Position numbers and translations under genes: made by a program. Shown piece by piece: positions 1 to 7,727 of a stretch of 34,716 bases of DNA (the first letter of the stretch is position 1; each line of letters starts with the position of its first letter). Below the pieces are notes generated by a model, which was not told the origin of the DNA, did no database searches, and saw nothing but the letters and a program-made list of their open reading frames with translations. Source of the stretch: Bacteroidales bacterium (GTDB lineage: Bacteria; Bacteroidota; Bacteroidia; Bacteroidales; WRLA01); the NCBI GenBank assembly GCA_031254805.1, contig JAIRTP010000125.1, positions 1-34,716 of the forward strand. The letters are read 5' to 3'.

Positions 1-401
1 GCCCGGAGCCGGTATTTGCTTTTCAAGTCGCCCGAAAAATGGTCGGAGTCTCAAAAGCTGCGTGTGAAAATATTTTTCAGGGAATATCCCGGTCTGAAAC
101 AGGGCTATTCACTGACTCATTCCCTGAGAATGATATACAACAAAAACAGCATAAAGCCGGGAGCCAGACTCTCTTTAGCCAAATGGTACAACAAGGTGAC
201 CGAGAGCGGATTCAAGTCTTTCAATACAATTGCCGCTACCGTATATGAACATTACGAAGAGATACTGAACTTCTTCATTAACAGGAGTACCAATGCTTCT
301 GCAGAATCTTTCAACGCAAAGATTAAAGCTTTTAGGCCTCTTTGAGAGGGGTCGTGGATGTCAATTTCTTTCTGTTTAGATTGACCAACATTTATGCTTA
401 A
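1..401 (+). pseudogene. ISL3-like transposase, 3' part, frameshifted
   Basis: The left edge of the window cuts this gene; frame 1 is open from base 1 to a stop at 343-345. The product contains RSRYLLFK near its start and ends in INRSTNASAESFNAKIK, which I recognise from the C-terminal half of DDE transposases of the ISL3 family common in Bacteroidetes (the conserved glutamate of AESFNAKIK is part of the DDE site). The family continues after this motif with an F-R-x-x-L-R-G-V-V-D-V-x-F-F-L-F-R segment. That segment is present but in the next frame: reading from 336 gives ASLRGVVDVNFFLFRLTNIYA and a stop at 399-401. One missing base near 334-338 explains the break, so the copy is probably inactive unless the base loss is a sequencing error. 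Family assignment is from memory of conserved motifs, not a search. Confidence 0.8.
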
Positions 402-416
402 ACACATACTTTTGCA

Positions 417-471
417 GGGGATCCATTTTTACGCCTTAGCGCATTTAATATTAACATGTTATATGATCCCC
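417..471. repeat. Short inverted repeat after the transposase, possible IS end
   Basis: GGGGATC at 417-423 is matched by GATCCCC at 465-471, 16 bases after the restored transposase stop. It may mark the terminal region of the insertion element, but the other end lies outside the window and no target duplication can be tested. Confidence 0.25.
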
Positions 472-480
472 ATAGAAACT

Positions 481-531
481 AAATATAAAGAAACGAGGCT
501 AAACAAAATTTAGCCTCGTTTCTTTATATTT
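481..531. terminator. Perfect 23-bp hairpin, probable bidirectional terminator
   Basis: Bases 481-503 and 509-531 are exact reverse complements around a five-base loop (CAAAA). The outer part of the stem is A/T-rich (AAATATAAAGAAA), the inner part is GAGGCTAAA. It lies 12 bases beyond the stop codon of the leftward C25 peptidase gene and also after the transposase remnant, so it can end transcription from either side. The U-rich stretches are inside the stem rather than after it, which is usual for bidirectional terminators in AT-rich genomes. A stem this long and perfect is notable. Confidence 0.7.
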
Positions 532-543
532 AGGAAAAGCGAT

Positions 544-3500
544 TTATTTTACCACAGAAAATCGTCTTACAGTTTGTTTTCCGTTAGAATGAATTTGCAT
601 TAAATAGATACCGCTTTCATATTGAGACAAGGAAATATGAATAGAGGCATTATTAGATTCTATATTGCCGACGATTCTTCCTGAAATATCAAAAATAACA
701 ATGCGATCGATATCTTTGCCGGCAACGGTTATTTGATTTTGCGCCGGATTGGGATATATCCTGTAATCGTTCACACTATCAGAAGAATTGTCAATTCCAA
801 CGATGGTTACAGCATGGCAACTTGGATCTGATTCACAATTTTCAAAAACTGCAATTATACAATAATTGCTTTCTCCGCCTATTATATTTTCATCTATAAA
901 TGTTGTTTCAGTTGTTTCGCCAATAACTTCGCCGTTTTTTTCAATAACGTATTTAGAAACAGTATTAGGAGAATTTATCCTCCATGTTAGCGTAACATTA
1001 TCATCATTAATCTTAGATTTTAATCCTTCGACAATTCCGCAAATAAGTTGTGTCCGAAGTCTAGTACAAACAGAATCGGAGTTGCACTTATCATATTTTG
1101 CAACCACGCAATAATCATAAAGCTCATATTCTCTTGGAGCCGTCTCTTTATAAGGCGACTTTGCAGTTTCACCTACAAGTTCGTCATTACGATAAATCTC
1201 ATACATATTAGGAGTCACGGATGGCGGAGCATCCCAATAAATAGAAACTTCTTTCCCTTTGACAGTATTTCTTATATTTGAAATCTTGCTACAAGAGTAA
1301 TCCGTCGTAATTGTTTCGCAAGTATTTCCGGAAGAGAATCCATGATATTCTACTCTTATGCAATAAGTATATTCCGTATACTCGGCCAAAGGAGAATCAT
1401 CGATAAATTCAAGATTTTCAGATTCTACAACGGCTATTTTAACGCCGTTTCGATATATTATGTATGACTTGATCTCATCTGATTTTACTTGATCCGGCTT
1501 TTTCCATTTCAATGAAACAACAATACCGTCTACTGTTGCATCTAAATCCATAACTGGAGGAGCAACTACGAAATCAATAGGAGCCTCATATCTAATTTTA
1601 TTATGAGCAGTTATAGAGATGACCAATGAGTTGAAATTTACCGTTTCGTCAAAAACAATAGTTCCCTCCCCTTCTTCATTACAAACAACTCTTGTAATAA
1701 ATTCATTTCCATTAAAAACAGCGACTCTTGCGTATGGTTCGTTAGCAAAGATTAAAATTTCGGAATCGCTTTGTTTAACCGCATTAACCATTTGTAGATC
1801 AAACTCAGTAGGCGTATTTGTCCATATATCCATTGAAGGATCGCCCATAAGATTCAATTCGTATGCGCACCATCGTAAGGCAGAGTTTCCCGTAATATAT
1901 GACTTATTAATATCTTTTGAATAGGAATTGACGTCGCCAATATTAAAAATATTTTCTTCAAATATAGCGTGAAAAAAGTAACGGTCAAATCTCTGAGAAG
2001 CGCCATTTGTTCCGCCGGGATTGTACCATCCATAACGTGAATTTCCAATATTAGCGACAAATCCTCCTGTCAATTTCAAAAAAGCTTCGCTAATACAATC
2101 CGTATTGCTTGTTTGTCCCCAATCATTCGTATTGTCGAAAGACCCATTATAACATCCCTGCGAATACAAAATAGCCAATCCTTTACTTACTCCATCGTTA
2201 GTGAAATTTGAATTAGTTACCTGATAAGTATATATTTTCATATTATAATCGGTAAATGAATGTCCTAAATGATTGACTAAATGAGTTCCCGAATTGAAAT
2301 AGTTGAATAATGAACCGGATCCCCAATTACCATGATCTCTTTCATATAGTTTTGAGACAGTATAATATGACGGTATCCCGGTCGTCGTATATTGATTGAA
2401 AGTACCTCCTGTAACGATTTCATCTTTACAATCTCCTCCCCACGTTACTGGATTTGCATTCAAATTTTCTCCCACCATAAAAGCTTTTTTTACATCTTCT
2501 TTTATGGGAGCGTCTTGATACTTTATCAACTTACTTACAAATACGCCAATCTCTGCTTTGCTGTCTGCACAAAGGCGACCAACGCTAATTTCATGTTCTA
2601 AATCGTCATTTTCCGGTTTTCCCCAACTGCCGTTACCGTCGTACCAGTTTCCATCCAAACAAGCAAAATACATATCCGACGGAAGATTGTCGGTCATCAA
2701 CCCGCTTGTACTGTTTACTTGTCCGTACATTTTTCGATATGGAAGTTTATGGTGAGAACTGTTTGAAGCAGGATGAGAATCCCCAAACAGCATTAAATAA
2801 GAGATTCCTTCGTTTTTATACATATCAATGACGCAATTTCTCATTTTTTCGGCATCATCAATGCCGGAATAAGCAGATTTAATATCCTCTAATGTTCTAA
2901 CGATCACCTTATATCCCCAACGATTTTTAAGCGCTACATATTCGTCAATCTCTTCGCCTAAAAATTCTTGCGGCGCTATAACCAAAATATCATAATTAGC
3001 CTCATTATCTCCTCTTTTGTTAAAACTCGCATAGGAATTTAATGAAATTTGATCTTTTATGTCTATTTTTGTTTTAACTTTTTCAACTGTTGCGACATCG
3101 TCTCTCAAAAAATTTAACGAAGCTTGCGCTTTTTCAGTAGACTGAGAAACGATTTCAATGGTGATATTTTTAATAAATTCCGCTCTTTTTTCTACAGGGT
3201 TATAAATAACGGGATTGATCAAAAAAGAACCTAAAGCGTAACCGCGATAAAATGAAGTATATTCATGTTCAATGATTCTTTCCGGATAATTTTTATTAAC
3301 TGTATAAATTTCAGGCTTTGGCTGCAGAGTATAATTTTCGGGAGTTCCTATAGAGATCGGATATTGTCCGGCGCTGGGACGAATAGCAATATTTTCGACC
3401 GACGGATAATACTCCGCATGAATTACATTAACAGCAGATATTTCACATCCCGGTTCTAAAAGAATACTAGCCCCAAATACAGGAAGATCAGGAGCTCCTT

Positions 3501-3657
3501 CTTCGGCGACGCTACTACAATTATCAATAAAAATAGAGCTAAAGCCATCGGCGCTTTCTATTTGGCTGTGCGGCGCAAAAGAATAAGTTACGGTTTGCTT
3601 TTGAGAAAATGCCCCGTAAAACAAACATAATAAGACAATCAGGAATACTTTCTTCAT
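544..3657 (-). CDS. Secreted gingipain-like C25 cysteine peptidase with T9SS sorting domain
   Basis: A 1037-residue exported protease. It begins with a signal peptide (about residues 1-19, ending GAFSQ). A propeptide-like region follows with EEGAPDLPVFG (about 52-62), typical of the gingipain prodomain. The peptidase C25 domain covers about 220-615; the likely catalytic pair is His466 in NHLGHS and Cys502 in YSQGCYNGSF, in the order and spacing of gingipains. Three fibronectin-III-like modules follow (about 697-955), each with a YC...C pattern that suggests disulfides. The last ~75 residues, from YRIYPNP, with FDISGR and GIYLMQI, form a type A T9SS C-terminal sorting domain. The protein should cross the outer membrane by T9SS and be surface-anchored or released; PorU in this same window is the expected sorting enzyme. 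Substrate specificity cannot be read. A TAnnTTTG element lies 26 bases upstream of the start. The gene stands alone, with a long hairpin after it. Confidence 0.9.
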   Translation of the reverse strand: MKKVFLIVLLCLFYGAFSQKQTVTYSFAPHSQIESADGFSSIFIDNCSSVAEEGAPDLPVFGASILLEPGCEISAVNVIHAEYYPSVENIAIRPSAGQYPISIGTPENYTLQPKPEIYTVNKNYPERIIEHEYTSFYRGYALGSFLINPVIYNPVEKRAEFIKNITIEIVSQSTEKAQASLNFLRDDVATVEKVKTKIDIKDQISLNSYASFNKRGDNEANYDILVIAPQEFLGEEIDEYVALKNRWGYKVIVRTLEDIKSAYSGIDDAEKMRNCVIDMYKNEGISYLMLFGDSHPASNSSHHKLPYRKMYGQVNSTSGLMTDNLPSDMYFACLDGNWYDGNGSWGKPENDDLEHEISVGRLCADSKAEIGVFVSKLIKYQDAPIKEDVKKAFMVGENLNANPVTWGGDCKDEIVTGGTFNQYTTTGIPSYYTVSKLYERDHGNWGSGSLFNYFNSGTHLVNHLGHSFTDYNMKIYTYQVTNSNFTNDGVSKGLAILYSQGCYNGSFDNTNDWGQTSNTDCISEAFLKLTGGFVANIGNSRYGWYNPGGTNGASQRFDRYFFHAIFEENIFNIGDVNSYSKDINKSYITGNSALRWCAYELNLMGDPSMDIWTNTPTEFDLQMVNAVKQSDSEILIFANEPYARVAVFNGNEFITRVVCNEEGEGTIVFDETVNFNSLVISITAHNKIRYEAPIDFVVAPPVMDLDATVDGIVVSLKWKKPDQVKSDEIKSYIIYRNGVKIAVVESENLEFIDDSPLAEYTEYTYCIRVEYHGFSSGNTCETITTDYSCSKISNIRNTVKGKEVSIYWDAPPSVTPNMYEIYRNDELVGETAKSPYKETAPREYELYDYCVVAKYDKCNSDSVCTRLRTQLICGIVEGLKSKINDDNVTLTWRINSPNTVSKYVIEKNGEVIGETTETTFIDENIIGGESNYCIIAVFENCESDPSCHAVTIVGIDNSSDSVNDYRIYPNPAQNQITVAGKDIDRIVIFDISGRIVGNIESNNASIHISLSQYESGIYLMQIHSNGKQTVRRFSVVK

Positions 3658-3682
3658 AATTTCTAGTTTTTTTTTGAAAGTG

Positions 3683-3690
3683 CAAATTTA
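3683..3690 (-). promoter_or_regulatory. -7 promoter element of the C25 peptidase gene
   Basis: The minus strand reads TAAATTTG, which fits the Bacteroidetes -7 consensus TAnnTTTG, 26 bases before the ATG. No convincing TTTG -33 partner is seen at the usual distance, so this rests on one element. Confidence 0.4.
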
Positions 3691-3853
3691 ATAATAAAAA
3701 CAACTCGGTCTTTAGAAAACACAGAAAATATTCAGCGTATAATCTTTCAGGATTGACGCTCCTGTTTTCAGGTTCTAAATCGTATTTCGGAATTTTTCGA
3801 AAAGAAAACGACAAATCCAACCGACTAATTGAAAGCGACCGGACTTGTTTACA

Positions 3854-3881
3854 GCGAGAGGCTTAACAAGAAGCGTCTCGC
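3854..3881 (-). terminator. Hairpin after pyrI, possible weak terminator
   Basis: GCGAGAGGCTT (3854-3864) pairs with AAGCGTCTCGC (3871-3881) with one mismatch and a six-base loop. It lies 20 bases past the pyrI stop codon. No T-run follows on the minus strand, so it may act as a 3' end protector or be fortuitous. Confidence 0.35.
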
Positions 3882-3900
3882 GCTATCATATGATTATTAT

Positions 3901-4362
3901 CTACAAAAATTCAAAATTCTCTTTTTTGGTAATTTTCTCACAATAATGACAGTGTAATTTCACATCGTCTTTATCAAGCAGATTAAATCTTTGCGTTACA
4001 TTTTGATTGTTCGTAATACATTTCGGATTAACGCATTTCACAATCCCGATAATATGATCGGGCAATTCTACCCTGCGTTTATCAACTACTTCATAATTTT
4101 TTATTGTGATTAACGTCGCTTTTGGAGCTGCCAAAGCAATTTTGCGAATTTCATGATCTTGAAAAAATTTACCCTGAACTTTTATAATGCCTTTTTGTCC
4201 GATTTTTTTGCTTTCCAAGTTAGAACCGAAAGTAACAGGTTTATTAAAGTTATCCAATCCAAGAATCTTTATTACTAAAAACAACTTATCCGAAGGAATA
4301 TGATCGATCACTGTACCATTCTCAATAGCCGATACCACTAATTCTTTTCTTTTTTCACTCAT
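3901..4362 (-). CDS. pyrI: Aspartate carbamoyltransferase regulatory chain
   Basis: Regulatory subunit (153 residues, the full family length) of aspartate transcarbamoylase, the first committed step of pyrimidine synthesis; in characterised enzymes it binds the nucleotide effectors and holds the catalytic trimers together. The N-terminal allosteric domain has the expected ENGTVIDHI segment at 14-22. The C-terminal zinc domain carries four cysteines, Cys110, Cys115, Cys138 and Cys141, in the C-x4-C ... C-x2-C spacing of the family. It follows pyrB by 63 bases on the same strand, so pyrBI form an operon and the enzyme should be the allosteric dodecameric type. A weak hairpin follows the stop codon. 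Confidence 0.95.
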   Translation of the reverse strand: MSEKRKELVVSAIENGTVIDHIPSDKLFLVIKILGLDNFNKPVTFGSNLESKKIGQKGIIKVQGKFFQDHEIRKIALAAPKATLITIKNYEVVDKRRVELPDHIIGIVKCVNPKCITNNQNVTQRFNLLDKDDVKLHCHYCEKITKKENFEFL

Positions 4363-4425
4363 TTTTCTATGTTTTATTTGTTTTTTTATTCAGAAATTTG
4401 ATTTTTTGAAAAATCTTTCAGGTTT

Positions 4426-5346
4426 TTATTTATTTACAGGATCGGCTCCTAAAATAGAAGCTAAAATAGCCTGACGAACAAATACTCCATTCAGCGCTTG
4501 TTGAAAATAGTATGCTTTGGGATTATTATCAACGTCTTCGTTAATCTCATTGACGCGCGGAAGCGGATGCAAAATACGCAGATTTGGCTTCGTATTTTCT
4601 AACATCTTATTTTTCAGGATATAATAATTTTTCACTTTTTCGTATTCGATCGGATCGGAAAAACGTTCTCTTTGAATGCGGGTCATATAAAGAATATCCA
4701 CTTTATCAATACATTCCATCAAATCGGTATATTGATGATATTCCAAATTTTTCTCTTTGATAAATCGTTTTACGGAACTTGGAAGTTTTAATTCCGTAGG
4801 AGACACCAAATGAAAAGTTGCATTGAAATGGCACATTGCTTCGGTGAGCGAATGAACAGTGCGTCCATATTTTAAATCTCCGACTAAGGCGATGTTCAGA
4901 TTGTCCAATTTTCCTTGCGTTTTACGAATAGAATAGAGATCCAAAAGACATTGCGTCGGATGTTGATTGGCGCCGTCGCCGGCATTAACGACCGGAATAG
5001 AAGCTACTTCCGAAGCAAATCGCGCGCTTCCTTCAATAGGATGGCGCATGATGATGATATCGGAATACTGATTGACGGTAAGAATAGTGTCTTTTAATGA
5101 TTCGCCTTTCTGAACGCTCGAATTGGAAGCGTCGGAAAAGCCGATAACACGCGCGCCCAATTGATTAGCGGCGCTTTCAAAACTTAATCTTGTACGCGTC
5201 GACGGCTCAAAAAAAAGCGTCGCCACTACATAGTCGCTCAAGATTTTTTGTTTTGGTTTTTCTTCAAATTTTTCGGCGAGGTCTAATATTTTTATAAGTT
5301 CCTCCGGCGTGTGATCGTTGATTGAAATAAGGCTGCGATTTTCCAT
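4426..5346 (-). CDS. pyrB: Aspartate carbamoyltransferase catalytic chain
   Basis: Condenses carbamoyl phosphate and L-aspartate to N-carbamoyl-L-aspartate in de novo pyrimidine synthesis in the cytoplasm. The 306-residue product has full family length. The carbamoyl-phosphate loop FFEPSTRTR is at 45-53, followed by SVQKGES (77-83), the MRHPIEG segment near 100, [12 protein letters not shown] near 121-132 and the aspartate-binding HPLPRV near 260. It sits directly upstream of pyrI. Upstream there is only an 81-base gap to a GTPase gene, and that gap holds a strong hairpin with a T-run and a TATATTTG element, so pyrB expression may depend on a short leader (see the regulatory entries). Confidence 0.97.
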   Translation of the reverse strand: MENRSLISINDHTPEELIKILDLAEKFEEKPKQKILSDYVVATLFFEPSTRTRLSFESAANQLGARVIGFSDASNSSVQKGESLKDTILTVNQYSDIIIMRHPIEGSARFASEVASIPVVNAGDGANQHPTQCLLDLYSIRKTQGKLDNLNIALVGDLKYGRTVHSLTEAMCHFNATFHLVSPTELKLPSSVKRFIKEKNLEYHQYTDLMECIDKVDILYMTRIQRERFSDPIEYEKVKNYYILKNKMLENTKPNLRILHPLPRVNEINEDVDNNPKAYYFQQALNGVFVRQAILASILGADPVNK

Positions 5347-5393
5347 GAATTATTTTTATGTAGATGAAACTGAAAATTATGATTTAAAAAAAA

Positions 5394-5414
5394 GGCGACT
5401 AATTTTTAGTCGCC
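5394..5414 (-). terminator. Terminator/attenuator hairpin between the GTPase gene and pyrB
   Basis: GGCGACTAA (5394-5402) and TTAGTCGCC (5406-5414) form a nine-base-pair stem. On the minus strand it is followed at once by a run of eight T (5393-5386), the form of an intrinsic terminator. It ends transcription of the upstream GTPase gene. Because it lies 47 bases before the pyrB start codon it could also sit in a pyrB leader and act as an attenuator. Confidence 0.8.
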
Positions 5415-5415
5415 T

Positions 5416-5423
5416 CAAATATA
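5416..5423 (-). promoter_or_regulatory. Candidate -7 element for pyrBI
   Basis: The minus strand reads TATATTTG, an exact TAnnTTTG match, between the GTPase stop codon and the hairpin. An ATTG stands 16 bases further upstream (5442-5439), inside the 3' end of the GTPase gene; the spacing is a little short. If used, transcription would start within or just before the hairpin. No other promoter candidate was found in the 81-base gap. Confidence 0.35.
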
Positions 5424-5427
5424 AAAA

Positions 5428-6774
5428 TTATTTTTTCAACAATTTGTGTTTTTCAACAAAATCTTTCAGAATTCCTTCGAAATTCGGATAACCGATTTCT
5501 TGAAGCTCGTAACCAACTTTTACGGTAGGTTGTTTGATTTTTACAATACGGTTCAAATCGATCGGCGTTCCGATAACTACTGCATCGCAAGGCGTATTAG
5601 CAATCGTTGTCTCGAGGTCTTTCACTTGTTGTTCGCCATAACCCATTGCCGGAAGCAATATTCCGATGTTCGGATAGATTTTGAACGTTTCTGATAATTT
5701 TCCAACGGTATAAGGTCTTGGATCAACCAATTCGGCTGCGCCATATTTCAAAGCTGCAACAGTTCCGGCTCCGATTTTCATTTCGCCGTGCGTCAAAGTC
5801 GGGCCGTCTTCGATAACCAATACTTTTTTGCCGGTAATTAATTCCGGTTTGTCTACCGTCAAATAAGAAGCTGCATCGATAACCGTAGCTTTCGGGTTGA
5901 TTTTAGCTATATTTTGACGGACAATATTGATATTTTCTAATGAAGCCGAGTCGATTTTATTAATACAGATAACGTCTGCCATACGAGCGACAACTTCTCC
6001 CGGATAATAAGAAACTTCTGCGCCCGGACGCAATGGATCAACAACGCCTACCATCAAATCAGGCGCGTAGAACGGAAAATCGTTATTTCCGCCATCCCAC
6101 AGAATGATGTCGCATCCGTCGGGATCTTTTTCAGCTTCGCGAAGGATCGCTTCGTAATCAACGCCTGAATAGATCACATTACGTTTGGTAACAACATGAG
6201 GTTCGTATTCTTCCATCTCTTCGATCGTACATTCATGTTTTTTCAAATCCTCGACAGTAGCAAAACGTTGTACTTTTTGTTTTACCAAGTCTCCGTAAGG
6301 CATGGGGTGACGTACCGCTACCACTTTCAAGCCCATTTCAACCAATATTTCGATAATTCTTCTTGAAGTTTGGCTTTTTCCGCATCCTGTACGCGTTGCG
6401 CCGACTGCAATAACCGGTTTTGTAGATTTGATCATTGTCTCTTTTGGACCAAGTAACCAGAAATCTGCTCCGGCTGCATTCACGATGGCGCTCATGTTCA
6501 TCACTCTCGGATAAGGAACGTCGCTATATGCGAATACGCATACGTCTACTTTTAAATCCTTGATCAATTTTGTGAGTTCTTCTTCGGCATAGATCGGAAT
6601 TCCTTCCGGATATAAATCTCCGGCTAATTCTTTCGGATATTTTCTTCCGTCGATATCAGGAATTTGAGCCGCAGTGAAAGCGACAACGTTATAACTTGCA
6701 TTACCTCTGAAAAAGGTGTTAAAGTTGTGGAAATCTCTACCGGCAGCGCCAATAATAATTACGTTTTTCTTCAT
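5428..6774 (-). CDS. Cyclic 2,3-diphosphoglycerate synthetase-like P-loop GTPase
   Basis: A 448-residue cytoplasmic nucleotide-binding protein. An N-terminal Rossmann-like segment (MKKNVIIIGAAGRDFHNF) precedes a P-loop at 125-135 (GATRTGCGKSQ). Then come LWDGGNNDFPF, the VVDPLRPG segment and a guanine-type NKID motif. This arrangement matches the family annotated as cyclic 2,3-diphosphoglycerate synthetase, first known from methanogens where it makes a thermoprotectant; related genes occur in many bacteria where the product is unproven. I infer family only, not the reaction. It is transcribed toward pyrB but separated from it by a terminator, and has its own likely promoter, so it is probably monocistronic. 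Confidence 0.75.
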   Translation of the reverse strand: MKKNVIIIGAAGRDFHNFNTFFRGNASYNVVAFTAAQIPDIDGRKYPKELAGDLYPEGIPIYAEEELTKLIKDLKVDVCVFAYSDVPYPRVMNMSAIVNAAGADFWLLGPKETMIKSTKPVIAVGATRTGCGKSQTSRRIIEILVEMGLKVVAVRHPMPYGDLVKQKVQRFATVEDLKKHECTIEEMEEYEPHVVTKRNVIYSGVDYEAILREAEKDPDGCDIILWDGGNNDFPFYAPDLMVGVVDPLRPGAEVSYYPGEVVARMADVICINKIDSASLENINIVRQNIAKINPKATVIDAASYLTVDKPELITGKKVLVIEDGPTLTHGEMKIGAGTVAALKYGAAELVDPRPYTVGKLSETFKIYPNIGILLPAMGYGEQQVKDLETTIANTPCDAVVIGTPIDLNRIVKIKQPTVKVGYELQEIGYPNFEGILKDFVEKHKLLKK

Positions 6775-6824
6775 AAAAATGACATTTATTATTAAATATA
6801 TAATTTATTATCAATAAACGAGTG

Positions 6825-6832
6825 CAAAGGTA
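6825..6832 (-). promoter_or_regulatory. -7 promoter element of the GTPase gene
   Basis: The minus strand reads TACCTTTG, an exact TAnnTTTG match, 50 bases before the start codon. A CTTG at 6858-6855 is a possible -33 element but the gap of 22 bases is longer than at the other promoters of the window. Confidence 0.5.
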
Positions 6833-7062
6833 CTCATTTTACAGCTTCCTCTCGCAAGTTTTATACATTTTTTTTCAACAAAAGAAAATGATTTTAGTTG
6901 ATTAATAAACAACTTTTTAAAAAATATCAAATGACATTTTAAGTCGCCGCTTATAGAGCAGAGAGATTCAAGACAGACATTAATCTATCGAACTTTTAAC
7001 TCTCAACACAGCATTTTTATTGAATGCGATTCCCCAATTCTCGTTTAAAAATCGCTATATAA

Positions 7063-7095
7063 AAAAGAGGAGGATATCCAAAATCCTCTTCTTTT
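7063..7095. terminator. Hairpin with flanking A/T runs, possible terminator
   Basis: AAAAGAGGAGGAT (7063-7075) pairs with ATCCTCTTCTTTT (7083-7095); read as RNA from the plus strand the stem is complete with one G-U pair. On the minus strand one A-C mismatch occurs and the arm is followed by TTTTTTATA. It could end the leftward transcript from the response regulator/PepSY genes as a second-line terminator. Confidence 0.5.
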
Positions 7096-7193
7096 ATCTC
7101 AATTCGATTAAGCGGCAAAATATGTAAACGGAAAATATCGGTTTCCTATCATTCATGCCGTAAACTTTTACCGAAATAAACAATAATAAACGG

Positions 7194-7217
7194 GGCTATC
7201 CGACTTTATGGGTAGCC
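7194..7217 (-). terminator. Probable terminator after the PepSY lipoprotein gene
   Basis: GGCTATCC (7194-7201) and GGGTAGCC (7210-7217) form an eight-base-pair stem with one imperfect pair, 11 bases past the stop codon. On the minus strand the hairpin is followed by CCGTTTATTATTG, a modest T-rich tail. Confidence 0.45.
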
Positions 7218-7228
7218 GCAATTGCAGA

Positions 7229-7699
7229 TCAGAATATTTCCCTATGATAATCATCATCGTCATAAACGACTTTAATGAATTCCCCCGTCCCTGAGAAATA
7301 GAGATCGACTTCGCGCTCTCCTTTTTCAACTTCCACGATATAAAAAGAGCCATTATCTCTCGTTTCAATGAAATCGACATCGTCAATACGCCAATCTCTA
7401 TACTCGGTTTGAGCAATAGCTTCCTTGATGATATTGGGCGCTTTGCGTTCATATTCGGTTTTCGTCAATACCCAATTATAATCTTTATCAAACCAAGCCT
7501 CTTTTTCATAGCCGCTATCGCGAAATTCTGCCACATAATAACCTCTTTCTCGCTCCCACTCAACATATTTGGCGTTCGGATACATTTTCTGAAAAGTATT
7601 CTCAAGCGAAGCATTCGGAGCAGTTTTCGAATTTTCACATGAATAGAGAAATAAAGTCGACAGCGATAAGATCATCCCCAGTTTCAATAATACTTTCAT
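7229..7699 (-). CDS. PepSY-like lipoprotein
   Basis: A 156-residue lipoprotein from the ATG at 7699. A start at 7735 is also open but would put twelve residues before the signal peptide and overlap the preceding gene. The signal peptide ends LFLYSC, so lipidation is expected at the cysteine. The mature part has repeated segments (YVEWERERGYYVAEF, and later DVDFIETRDNGSFYIVEVE) in which a charged strand is followed by an aromatic-rich strand, as in the PepSY-like/beta-lactamase-inhibitor-like family of Bacteroidetes. It follows the secreted PepSY-like gene by 28 bases and probably shares its transcript. Function is unknown; a role in envelope sensing with the adjacent kinase is an inference from position. 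Confidence 0.7.
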   Translation of the reverse strand: MKVLLKLGMILSLSTLFLYSCENSKTAPNASLENTFQKMYPNAKYVEWERERGYYVAEFRDSGYEKEAWFDKDYNWVLTKTEYERKAPNIIKEAIAQTEYRDWRIDDVDFIETRDNGSFYIVEVEKGEREVDLYFSGTGEFIKVVYDDDDYHREIF

Positions 7700-7727
7700 G
7701 ATTAACAACTTTTTATATTTTCCAAAA

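Larger units (their letters stand above)
6833..7228. other. Gene-free stretch between the GTPase and PepSY lipoprotein genes
   Basis: About 400 bases without a credible coding region. It holds two hairpins (7063-7095 and 7194-7217), described separately, at the end of the leftward PepSY operon. The rest (about 6860-7060) is AT-rich and I see no conserved element in it. Confidence 0.6.

Noticed and set aside
330-350. Programmed frameshift in the transposase
   Set aside because: No slippery heptamer of the usual A6G or similar kind is present at the break, and the loss is near the end of the gene; a simple mutation is more likely.
3539-3820. 93-codon leftward frame overlapping the start of the C25 peptidase
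   Set aside because: It overlaps the real gene in another frame, has no family features and no ribosome-binding site.
7168-7452. 94-codon leftward frame overlapping the PepSY lipoprotein gene
   Set aside because: Shadow of the real gene in another frame; it runs across the terminator hairpin.
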